Below, one piece after another: positions 1-9,966 of a DNA stretch of 64,000 nt; the stretch's first letter is position 1; every line of letters begins with the position of its first letter. The stretch lies in NCBI RefSeq assembly GCF_963678635.1, contig NC_087065.1, positions 36,173,888-36,237,887 on the forward strand. Reading direction: 5' to 3'. Under the pieces are notes generated by a model. It worked only from the letters and a program-made list of their open reading frames with translations. It searched no databases and had not been told where the DNA came from. Source of the DNA: Symsagittifera roscoffensis. Taxonomy: Eukaryota > Xenacoelomorpha > Acoela > Convolutidae. The position numbers and the translations under genes were made by a program.

Positions 1-896
1 TCCCGACTGCACTGCTAATTCAATTTAGAAAAAAGTGTTTGAAAATTGACAGTGAATTGAAAAGAAATGTAAAATTATTTTTTCCCATTTTTCTTCAACT
101 TATCCGACCACACGGTAATGTAAGCTCCAAAGGGAAGTTTTACCAAAATCCTAATAAAAATCGAAACAGTTTACCTCTCTTCACTTTGGAACGCCTCAAT
201 CTGCCGCGTACACGTGTTATAAGAACGCTATATATTGCGCGTTAATCGCCCCAAAGTAGCAATTTTCAAACCCCTAAAACATTTTTTTAAATGGTCTTGG
301 GTGCAATGATTTTTTTTTCCTATGAGCTCTTGGCAACAACATCTTTCAGATGTTATAAATCATTTTTGTCAAAAAAGTTACGTTTAAAAATTGCTAAAAT
401 TGACTAAATAAAACAAATCATCTCAATTTTAAGTATTTTGCTTTTTTTGAAAATTTTGTATTTTTCTGAGCAAATGTGTTTTCCAAAACTTCCCCTACTG
501 TTAGGAGTCACAAAAAATTTCCATGGTGAAAGAAAAAAAATGATTGCACAACCACCATACACGCAATTTGAAGTGCAATGTAGTTTGGTTTTCATTTAAA
601 TGCGTGTGAATTGGATCAAAAATTATGCCTCACTTTAATTCGTCGGTTTGCAAAGTCGAAATTTGCTTTGTGAAAAACCCATATCGACCAAAAATATTTT
701 TTTTACACTTTTTCAATTTTCGGAACAAAAAAATGAATTTATCAACCCTAACAAATCCTTGAATGTAACGAACGCTATACTTAAACGAGTTCTGAGCAAA
801 AATCGAAATCATGCTCGAAAGAAAACTGCATACTTAAAGCGCTTTTGTTAAGGAGGGTTATGAAACTGTGCTAAATTATATGCCATAATGCAACAG
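1..896. other. AT-rich intergenic sequence
   Basis: I see no exon-like reading frame with splice sites and no RNA gene here. The sequence is AT-rich with many T and A homopolymers, and the short open frames have no recognisable domain. A short stretch around 225-250 (ATATTGCGCGTTAATCGC) resembles one near 3995-4025, so part may be an old dispersed repeat. Confidence 0.5.
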
Positions 897-904
897 GTCA
901 CAAC
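897..904. repeat. 8-bp target site duplication, left of hAT element
   Basis: GTCACAAC lies immediately left of the terminal TAGTGTTGTA and is repeated exactly at 2537-2544, right of TACAACACTA. An 8-bp duplication is the hAT superfamily signature. Confidence 0.9.
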
Positions 905-1151
905 TAGTGTTGTAACCGGATTGAGTTTTACCGGATTCCGGATACCGGATAATTATTGCCATGATTCACCGGATATTGAACCGGATTCCGGTTAGTAGAA
1001 TGTTCTTTAATTACGCGCAATTCACACTTTGTTTGTTCAGCCAAAGTGCCTCTTTTCACATACATCAAAGCTGGGAACTTAGTTCACTGTGCTAACAAAG
1101 CAAGTGGTTGATTTCAGACGAAGTTGTTGTCGAGCACGAGCTAGTGAAATC

Positions 1152-1721
1152 ATGGACAAGAGGCGGGCTCTCATATGGAACTATTTCAACATACAGTCGA
1201 ACCAAAGCACGCATGCTAAATGCAATGTCTCTTCTTGCCAACAAGCGATCAAAAGAGGACAAAACCCGTCCAGCTACTCTACTACTCCTCTCGTGAATCA
1301 CCTGCGCTCCAAACATCGCAACTTATTCGAACAGTACGAAGCTGCACTGAGTCAGCCTGGAACCTCGATTGTGCAGAATTTACCGGCAAATCAACCATCT
1401 ATTCTCTCAGCATTCGAAGACGTGAGAGTTTGGCCGCATGACAATTCGAAAGCCCGAAAAATAACGAGAAAAGTGGCTGAGATGATTGCTCTTGATGTTC
1501 AACCGATTTCAATCGTCGAAGATTCTGGTTTCAAAGAATTATTAACTACAATAGAGCCACGGTACTGTCTTCCATCCAGACCCTACATTCGAAACGAAAT
1601 TGACCTGCTTTTCACAGAGGTGAAAACGAAAATGAAAGAACTCATAGCTGGTGAGTTCATATCTGGGAAATTCCGGTCGGGAAAATATTTTTCTGCGTGT
1701 CTGACAACGCCAGCAACATGA
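1152..1721 (+). pseudogene. hAT transposase N-terminal part with BED zinc finger
   Basis: The frame from ATG 1152 begins MDKRRALIWNYF and contains a BED-type zinc finger: C-x4-C (CNVSSC) followed by H-x4-H (HLRSKH). This is the DNA-binding module of ZBED/hAT transposases. It continues for about 190 residues into the start of the catalytic region and stops at 1721. In another frame, about 1695-1770, the motif VSDNASNMKNA is readable; it matches the hAT block around the second catalytic aspartate. The gene is therefore frameshifted here, and an internal deletion removes most of the RNase-H-like core. The in-frame extension upstream of 1152 lacks an ATG. Confidence 0.85.
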
Positions 1722-1742
1722 AAAATGCAATAACAACCTTCG

Positions 1743-2321
1743 GTGTCAAATGGGCGGGGTGTTCACCATGGAGTCCAAACGTTCAAAGCTAGTCTGATAC
1801 AAGCTCTGGACAAACGTTTCAATTATTACACTTTGGATCCTTACATTTGCTTGGCTACTTTCCTAGACCCGCGTTTCAAAGACAAGTACATCTCCCCTGT
1901 CGTTTTGGATCAAATCAAAGACATTCTGGGTGAAACACCTGACATTGAGGTCATCACGCCAGAAGCAAACAGTGCACCTCGTGAACAGAGTTCTTGCAAC
2001 TTCTGGTTGGCAGAAGAAGATGTTACACCTGCTACCCCATCTACAGTCTCCCATCTCGATAGCGAAATTTCTGAATACTCTTCGTTGCCGAGATCGAACA
2101 TGGCTCTTAAAGATCCAGTTTGTTACTGGAAATCAGAGACGCGGTTTCCTGCACTAAAAAATTGGGCGAAACAAGTCTTAAGCGCACCTGCTTCCTCAGT
2201 CAGAAGTGAACGAGTTTTCAGTACATCTGGCAATGTTCTCTCTGAGAAACGAAACCGGCTCAACAGCAACTTCTCTGAAATACTGGTGCTTTTACATGAT
2301 AATCTTCCACTTTTGAAGTGA
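1743..2321 (+). pseudogene. hAT transposase C-terminal part with dimerisation domain
   Basis: The reading frame contains ATFLDPRFKDKY (the hAT LDPRFK block) and, near its end, FPALKNWAKQVLSAPASS followed by ERVFSTSGNVLSEKRNRL, the hAT C-terminal dimerisation motif. The stop at 2319-2321 is about 215 bp before the right terminus, as expected for the natural end of the protein. The first residues come from sequence rejoined by the deletion and are not a real start. With the BED part upstream this makes one broken transposase gene. Confidence 0.88.
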
Positions 2322-2536
2322 TTTGGTTTTGTTTTTGTTAAAATGATTTGTAATCATTTCTGTTGTTGTTTTGTCTTTTAAGAATTCAAACATTTTTTGG
2401 GCATTTTTTTCTGCGTTAAAAATCAATATCCGGAATCCGGTTAGTTTTTCTCTCCTTTTTTCCGGATACCGGATTCCGGATAATTTCTCGAAAAACCGGA
2501 TAATCGAACCGGATTCCGGATACCGGTACAACACTA

Positions 2537-2544
2537 GTCACAAC
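2537..2544. repeat. 8-bp target site duplication, right of hAT element
   Basis: GTCACAAC directly follows the right terminus TACAACACTA and matches 897-904 exactly. Confidence 0.9.
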
Positions 2545-3630
2545 AAGTCTGCTCGCATCAATGCGAAGCCTTGAATGTTCCAACTGTCTTATACATCTTT
2601 GAAACTGATTTTGACAAGATATATTGAACAAATAGATACTATTTTCTTAATGAAAAAATTTAGAAATTTTTTCTCGGAACTTTTTTGAAAACTTGTCCCA
2701 CACGCTATTCTATGTACAAAAAGATGTTTTTAGCGTCTGCTAACGCCTAATAAATATCCTGCCACGTTTCAGTTTGGAAGGATTGGAGTGTGACTTCCGG
2801 GACATAAATGTCTCGCAAACAATTGTCCAAACAATTAAGTTCATAGCACGTAATATCCCAAATTAGCCGAAATGGATTAAATTTCACTGGTAAAATATCT
2901 TTTTAAGTTTGAAATCAGGATAGGACATCACTGACTTTCAGAAGATGCGTATTTAAAAAATTTTGTTGAAAAACTGTTGCTTAAAAAATCGATATTGGTC
3001 TGGAGAAAAAAACACACGAACGTAAATAATCCGTCATTTTCTTCGAAAGTTGGAACAATAAAGTTAATTTCCTCCAAATAGGTTTAAATGAGATAGAACA
3101 GTGCCTTATGTTCAACAGACCATGCATTAGCAAATGGGAAACTTGTTATGAGATGTTTCACTGATATAAACACGCCGATTTAATAGTAAAATATAACTTT
3201 TTCTGATAATTGAAGTGTAGTTTTACAGAAAACTTGCAGTTGTTGTTCGAACTATAAGGCCAGCGTTGTACAAAACTCAGGGTTAAAATTTTTTTTTCTC
3301 AGCTCGATTTCGAGTGTTTTAAAGGCAACTCGTAAGTGATTGCAATTGATTTCAAAAGAAGTTTTAATTTACCTCACAATCACACAAGCAATTGCTTGTG
3401 TAAAGCTACGAATACCATTTTCAGCCTAGTTCGGAACTTTTTGTATCCAATTTTTGTTCCGACTTCAATAACGAGAGTAACGGAATATTTGTGCTCGTGG
3501 TGGTTTTTTCAGAGGCGCCATGTTCCAAGGCGTTTTTGCAATGAGATTTCATTTGGTTGTAAATGTAGTGAATGTTACAGTGAATGGAATCTACATTGCA
3601 AACAATTTTTTGTTATTATTAGACAAACTT
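2545..3630. other. Intergenic sequence, no gene seen
   Basis: AT-rich sequence with only short frames and no domain or convincing splice context. A segment at about 3450-3530 (TTGTTCCGA, then ACGGAATATTTGTGCTC) is repeated in diverged form at about 4180-4240, indicating an old dispersed or local duplication. Confidence 0.4.
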
Positions 3631-3638
3631 CGACTTTT

Positions 3639-3838
3639 GAATCAAGTTGACATCCTCCCCCCAGATAGATCAAGTTAAGATCCTCCACCCCAGCATTTAG
3701 TTTGCATTTAATTTGCTAAGCGCTGTATAAAAAATGCTCGCTTCTGATTGGTTGAAAAATCTCAACTAGAACCGAAATAACAACCTTTCCACCCCTACCC
3801 CCAAATGGCCTTACGGGGGGAGGATGTTAACTTGGTCC
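3639..3838. mobile_element. 200-bp inverted-repeat element (MITE) with 8-bp TSD
   Basis: The left end reads GAATCAAGTTGACATCCTCC. The right end, reverse complemented, reads GGACCAAGTTAACATCCTCC, so the termini match at about 17 of 20 positions and both run into C/G tracts. CGACTTTT is present at 3631-3638 and again at 3839-3846, an exact 8-bp target duplication. A second internal copy of the terminus (GATCAAGTTAAGATCCTCC) starts near 3667. No coding capacity. The terminus closely resembles the left end of the large element at 54081, so both may belong to one family. Confidence 0.75.
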
Positions 3839-3846
3839 CGACTTTT

Positions 3847-6800
3847 TAACTAGCCTTTTTTGACGGGATTTTTAATATCATTCAAAAAGTATTGTTGTCT
3901 TGAGCTTAAATTGAAAAAGATATTTCACTTGTGATCATTTTTTGTAAAGTTATGGGGGATGAAGATAGCCATTTTGACCAATTTGTGACAATCAACGCGC
4001 GATATATTTTGCGCCATTAACGCGTAAGCGGAGATTTAATCCGTCTTAGAAACCGTTCCAAATTGATTGAAGCTTATTTGCCATAAGTGATTTGTTGCTA
4101 GGAGCAAAATCTATCACTTTGTACTTTATATGGCGTGCGGGGGGATAAATTTCACAAAAAATTTAGAATAAAAAAAATCGTTTTTGTTCCGATTTTCAAA
4201 GAAGACGGAATATATATGCTCCGTGTTTTTTTTTTCATTCAGTCAGTTTTCGCCGATCGAAATAAGAGTTTTCGACAAAAAATATTGACTTCCTGAGTTA
4301 AAATATAAAAAGATATTTTACCTTCGATTTTTTTGTAAAGTTCTGGGGATTTGAAAATTGCTAAAAGTTCTGGATTAAATTATTTGCGCTTTGAAGAATT
4401 TATCCATGTTGCTGAGTGCATAACGCAAACTATTTATGCGTGAATTATCCCGCATAACAAAATCGTTCAAAATTGAATTGAGGCCAGCTAATTGGATCGG
4501 TCGTATTAATTTCGTACGACTCAACGTTTCAAATTTTGATATTGTCCAAATTTTACAAGTTTTCAAAGTCTTATTTTCTCAAAAACTATTCGATATGAAT
4601 GAAGGACTCTTCCCTGATACACTAGCAGTCTTGTTATTTTTACATTTAATTTTTCCACGTTATTACTGCTCCATAGATCTGAAGAGGCAGTCGGAACATT
4701 CAGGGCCTCGCCTTGATACGAGCAGTCTTGTTTTCTTTCTGTTTCATTGCAGCGTATAATCCATCCGCGGAAACTTCTTATTGACAAACTCAGCTAGTCG
4801 TTTTTAATGGGTTGTTTTAATAATATCTCAAATAAGTCAACTCAAAAACTATAAAAATACGTTGCGTTGCCTGCGATCAGTTTCTGCAAATAATAGTCAA
4901 TTGGGGAAAACAAGATTGCTTGTGTATCAGGACAAATATGTGGTGTACAGGAAATTTTTGGCGCTAAATGGCCAAAAACTTTTTTGGCGTGTTGTTTTCA
5001 AGAATTTGGCTGCATTAATCTTGTTGTTTTTTTTACAGTATTCTTTTTGTTGTTTTAAGAAAGCTCTGAAAACCAATTTGGTCGATCTAAAAATATCCTC
5101 AAATTTTTCGAAAATCCACCCCACTCCCTGCATAGAAAAAAATCTTAGATCCACCTAGGCAAAAAGTTTCTCTTGTTTGCTGTTAGACGTTGTATTGTCG
5201 TTCCTCCAATTTAAAAAAACATATCGTTATAGTCAAATTGTGATTGGGAAATATAAATGAAAAAGATATTCTGAAAAAAAAATTGAAACTTATTTACTAT
5301 TGAGCTGAGCTTGTATTTGCGTGAAAAACAATTCATCAGCGCCACTCGCACAACTTTTTCTGGTATAGAACTCTTGATCAATGAAAGAAGAGCACAGCTG
5401 TTATCTATTGTTTCATTCTGAAGAAGACTGCCAGCTTCCAACACTTGTTGACGAAAATGACCAATCTTGTAAGATCTTCTAAGATTCCTACAGAAATGAC
5501 CTATCTTATTAGATCTTCTATGTGGCGGGCTATTTTGCAAGATCTTTCAAGATGCCCCACAAAACTATCTTGTAAGTTCTTGTAAAATTATTGCTAAATT
5601 GTACAAGATATCTTGCAATTTCACTAAGCATGTTCTGGTAGTGTTGCTACCGCAAAAAAGAGTCACGTAAATTAAACAGTTAGGTCTTTTTTAAAATGAT
5701 CAAACAAAAATTTCAATACTAGCTGAAAGCTTCAACAAAAGCGCGCCATCTTCAGAATTTTTTTTAGATTTCTGTGTAGATATCGCGTATTTCTAAAATG
5801 AGATTTTTTTAAGGTATAGAATCAGTCTTATAATGTATTCGTCCGAATAAGACTAGGTTTCAAAGTGTTTTGACATTTGAATAGTCTGAAGAGCTTTTGT
5901 GCTTCAGCTGAAAAACTAAGGCGTTGATCCTGTTTCACTTATCTCTTGACCCTTTCTAAACAAACAAACCCCTTTCTTCGCTTTGATAAAGAAGCTTCTT
6001 CTGTCAATTTGTTATACGTTTAGTCATTGTGTGTGCCCAAACTTCATCCATACGAATAGTTAATCCATTGTCAAACCAATCAACCAAACTGTTCGCTTTC
6101 ATATATTAAAATTTGCGGCCACGCAGCTGCTTGTGTAACTATCAAGACTGAATAACCACAAACCTTCGAAACGAAAGATCCCTGACCTTTGCGTTGAGAC
6201 TTGTTATCGCGGCCCAACGCTTTTTTGTTATCGCGGCCCAGCGCAATTTGGAGCTACGTTTCTATGTTTTTTTTAAATAAAAACAGCTCATAATTTTTTT
6301 AAATTGTGGGTGAAAACGTTGAAAAATACCTTGACAAAAAACCCGAGTATTCTAATTTTCGAATACAACAGTAATTGGAACAGTTCTTTAACATTTTTTC
6401 AAATATATTTTTTTAATTCGTATACTTTTTCTTTTGTTACTCGATTACGGCCTGGGATCGAGATGAGTCTTACGTGTGTGAGTCGATCTACCATAGACAG
6501 TATACACATAACCCAGCCCATCAACTTCGACGAGGACATTCTTCCCGAGGTAGTATTCAGTAGCGGGCTCAAGGGGGAGGGTGGGTGACGGGACGCCTTT
6601 TCTTTTCAGGACCTCCACCCCTGACTGCCCAAAGGGTCCTCCCTTTGGTAGTATTTTACGACGTCCATTTTTGGCCTTACTAACCCTTACTTTTTTCTAA
6701 AAAAGCTTTTGGCGCCAATTATACCAATTATACCAATTATGAGGAGGAGCGCTGGCCAAAAAACGCACTTTTTTGGGCAAAAATTTCCAAAACGGGCCCA

Positions 6801-7199
6801 TAAACGACTTTAGACTGTTTTTATTGCCTGCCTCGCAGAAATGTTTCTCAAAATAAGCCTTAATGCTTTGTTTAGAGAGCTCGGGAAATCAATTAACTCA
6901 AAATAAAAAAAGTTCGACAATTTTTTGATTTTTTATTTGAAAATCCGCCATCTTTCAAAATACGAGACCCGCCCTAGTACTATAATTGCAAAATGCATGA
7001 GTACAAATGTGTGACCCTATATTTTTCACGCTTTCCCTAAAAAACTTACGGACTTATTCATCATTATGTGAATTGGAATCATTACGCGAAAAAATTATGC
7101 TAATTGGATTTGCGATTTTTTTTGTATACGTTTCATCAAACTGCGAGATTATCCTGCATGATTTTCAACAAAAATTGGAAAATTATTTTGCTTGGAATC
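3847..7199. other. Intergenic sequence with degenerate repeats
   Basis: No gene is supported. Contents: a diverged repeat of 3450-3530 near 4180-4240; inverted repeats bounding 4611-4933 (separate entry); several AAGATCTT-type short repeats at 5470-5610; GC-rich fragments at 6560-6660 that resemble the interior of the MITE at 7208-7633; and near 6766 a CCAAAAAACGCACTTTTTTG stretch resembling the AAAAACGCAC motif of the large element at 54-63 kb. An upstream first exon for the SLC22 gene could lie anywhere here or beyond but was not recognised. Confidence 0.4.
4611..4933. repeat. Inverted repeat pair, possible small MITE
   Basis: CTGATACACTAGCAGTCTTG at the left and the reverse complement CTGATACACAAGCAATCTTG at the right differ at only two positions over 20 bases. 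A third related copy (TTGATACGAGCAGTCTTGTT) lies inside near 4712. No clear target duplication was found, so the nature of the element is unproven. Confidence 0.45.
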
Positions 7200-7207
7200 T
7201 CTAGAAC

Positions 7208-7633
7208 CAGGGGCGGATCTAGGATTTTCTCGAGGGGGGCGGATTTTCAAAAAACTCTCGAAAATTTTGACGACTTTTTTTTAGGCCGACCAAATTGATT
7301 TTTCGAGCTTACCCAAAGCACTGTCTTGCCCCTATTTTGGCTAAATTTTCTGCGCCGCAGGCAAATTTAAAAAAAAACAGTCAAAAAAGCCGTTTTTGGG
7401 CACTTTTTGAAAAATTTTGACAAAAAAAAATTGAGTTTTTTTGGCGCGCGCTCCCCCTCAAAGTTAGTATATATTGGAGCCAGAGGCGCCTATAGAAAAA
7501 TTTTAGGGTCGGTCGGCCAAAAATGGATTTCTGAAAAAGTATCAAAGGGGGGACCCTTTGGGTCAGCAGGGGGTCGAAACCCTGGGGGGAGGGGCGTCCG
7601 CCCCCCGCTCCCCCCCCCCTAAATCCGCCCCTG
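7208..7633. mobile_element. hAT-type MITE with CAGGGGCGGAT termini
   Basis: The left terminus is CAGGGGCGGATCTAGGATTT and the right terminus ends AAATCCGCCCCTG, its imperfect inverse. TCTAGAAC occurs exactly at 7200-7207 and 7634-7641, an 8-bp target duplication. The 426-bp interior has no transposase. It includes a G/C-rich block at about 7545-7620. Termini of this kind are widespread among hAT-type MITEs in animals; the assignment rests on the termini and the 8-bp duplication. Confidence 0.85.
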
Positions 7634-8798
7634 TCTAGAACTGTTGTCTCTAGACAGATTTCAGTCGCAAAAGTTCTCTAATTCAATTGTGCTCACGAGA
7701 TAAAACACCTTGAAAAAAACTTATAAAATGACTTTCAATGAATTGTAAATAAAGATGTTGAATCAAAGCACAAAAACCTCTGTCAATTATAATCCGGAAA
7801 ACCAAAAAAAAACTTCAATTACTTAAATGTCTAAGTGTTTCCTACAAACCAAACCGATAAAAACTTTCAAAGAAGGTTTTTTGCGAAACTCTTTAGCTCT
7901 GAAATTATTTTGCTGACCAAATACTTGCAGCTCTATCCGGCAGTGAGATAATTCATTCAACATTTTTGATCGTTTTTTTTTCTGAATTGTAAACATAAAA
8001 AATGATGCTCAAAGTTTTGCCAAACTTATTAGGCGTCCCATAATAAAAACAATTGTTGGCAGATTTGCCTGCTACAGCACTTTTGAATGCGAGTTAAGAA
8101 GTTACTGATAAAAAATTGATGCAAAATTTAAAACTTTAACAAGTCAATGACAAATCAGACCGCGCTTTTAAGTTTTATTTGCGAAAAAACCCTGAATTAA
8201 TTTATGAGGTTAACTAGGAAAATTATTGGAAAGAGGATCTTAAGTCAAAGTGTTCGTCTGTATATCTGCTAAATTTTTTGATGAATTACTTTGTTTTTTC
8301 TGGGGCAAGCTTATTAGCCCTTGCAAGTCTAAAACTTTTTGGATTATTCAACTTGTGAACTGTTCTAACTTTTTTAAACTTACTTTTGTATTTGTTGAGT
8401 TTAAAGCTGTAACTGATTTTTTTTTAGAAACTCTTTTTACTGAAAAATTGAAAAAATAGTGAGAGTTAAGTGGCGCTTCATTTTAATTTTATACTACATA
8501 CGCTATACAAAATACAAGTTGATAAGTTTTGTCCAGGCAGCGCTTTAATGAGATCCCACTGTTTGTCTCAATTCAGCTTAGAAGGATTTGTATTTTGTCG
8601 ATTCAAACCCACAAATAAAAAATGCAGTTAAGTTTTTTCGGAGACCAGCTACTGTTATTTTTAGATTGAATAAACGAAGTCCTTGAAAATGATGAAACTA
8701 AAATATTCGTCTGTAGAAAAAAATATATTTACTCCGAGCATAGATGTTCAGTCAATTTTGTAGAAATTTGAACCAAAAATAACGACCGAATAAAATTA

Positions 8799-8998
8799 CA
8801 TTACGAGGCCAAATTGTGCTCTGGATAGGCGCACAATTTGGCTCATGTATGTCTCTGGAATCCAGAGACAAGTTTTAAACAAGTTAAGTTTTGTCAGAAC
8901 GATCAAAGAAAGCGTAAGAACAAAAGAAGAAGAAAGAGAGCATCTTTGTTGAGGAAACCGCTAGCAACTCACAAAATACACAGTAAGGCCTCGTAATG
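8799..8998. repeat. 200-bp inverted-repeat unit with internal hairpin
   Basis: CATTACGAGGCC at 8799-8810 is the perfect reverse complement of GGCCTCGTAATG at 8987-8998. Just inside the left arm AAATTGTG and CACAATTT (about 8811-8839) form a second hairpin. ATTA flanks both sides, too short to prove a target duplication. Probably a small non-autonomous DNA element. Confidence 0.45.
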
Positions 8999-9283
8999 AT
9001 TAAAACTGCATTTGTGTTTTATTCAATTCGGTTACTACCATGCGTTTCTCCTCACCAACGACGTCAAAAAAATTTTCTGTTTTGAACTCTGTTACAAAGC
9101 TGAAAACATTTACTATAGTCAGTGCAGAAACTAGCTCGCTATGGGGTTTTTAAAGTTTTTTGGACGAATTTCAGATATTATTCTCGTATAGCTTTGGCAT
9201 AGACAGAAGTGACATCCTGTCTTTATGTTAATGGACAATTTTAGTACCTGGGGTCTTTTGCCCTGACACCACTTAACTTTCTT

Positions 9284-9284
<1 letters not shown>

Positions 9285-9320
<36 letters not shown>
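9285..9320. repeat. (CT)18 microsatellite
   Basis: An uninterrupted run of 18 CT dinucleotides. Confidence 0.97.
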
Positions 9321-9322
<2 letters not shown>

Positions 9323-9966
9323 GATGTCAATTACAGTCGAGTGATATATGATAAAAAAACCTGTTTCAGCCCAAGTTTAACCAATATTGAAAAACAATGA
9401 ACAATTTTTCTCGAAGTTAGCTGAAATTGTCTGAAATTTTGCTTTTTCGCCAAATTAGCATGACGCTTTTGTTTGCTTAAAACATGTAAGATTCTTTTCG
9501 TGCTTGGTCATTTTATGTTGATACCAAATTTTTCAGTATAGCCCGTTAGCTACGCTGTCACTAATCGCAGTTTTTTGTTTCCTAAAATAAGAACGAAATA
9601 ATTATTTTCGATGAATACACAAGCGATTCTATATAATCGAGTCTTCTGCTACCTCTTTTTCCACCAATCCATGAGTTACTTTCATTTTTTTCTTCTTGAT
9701 TCAAGTATCATGAGCTCACTTTTAAAAAAACGTACGTATGAGACAAATAGTTAGAATATTGAGCTCATTCGTCTTATTTCATAAAAAAAGCCCAATTTTT
9801 GAAACGAACTTCTGAGAAGAAGAGGAACAAAAATGAAGAATTTTAATCTAAAAATTGAGCTCATTTGTTTTCTTTCAGTGCAAGTTGGGCTCATCCAGCC
9901 CGTTTTCCCAAAAGTTCCTAAAAAGGGGACCAAGTTTAACCCGGGTGGATGATTGGATTGTTACAG

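Larger units (their letters stand above)
905..2536 (+). mobile_element. Internally deleted hAT DNA transposon
   Basis: A 1632-bp element bounded by TAGTGTTGTA and its reverse complement TACAACACTA, with exact 8-bp duplications GTCACAAC on both sides. Subterminal regions at both ends are rich in CCGGATTCCGGATACCGG-type repeats, probably transposase binding sites. The interior encodes the two ends of a hAT transposase (BED finger and C-terminal dimerisation region), but most of the catalytic core is missing. The copy cannot encode active transposase. The perfect target duplication and intact termini point to a fairly recent insertion, possibly mobilised by a full-length copy elsewhere. Confidence 0.93.
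7642..9966. other. Sequence upstream of first visible SLC22 exon
   Basis: No exon recognised. The stretch contains the inverted repeat at 8799-8998 and the CT microsatellite at 9285-9320. It is probably intergenic or first-intron sequence of the SLC22 gene, because the exon at 9967 is preceded by a splice acceptor and lacks a start codon. Confidence 0.45.

Noticed and set aside
2600-9966. First coding exon of the SLC22 gene
   Set aside because: I looked for a short exon ending in phase 0 before GT with the usual N-terminal pattern and found no convincing candidate.
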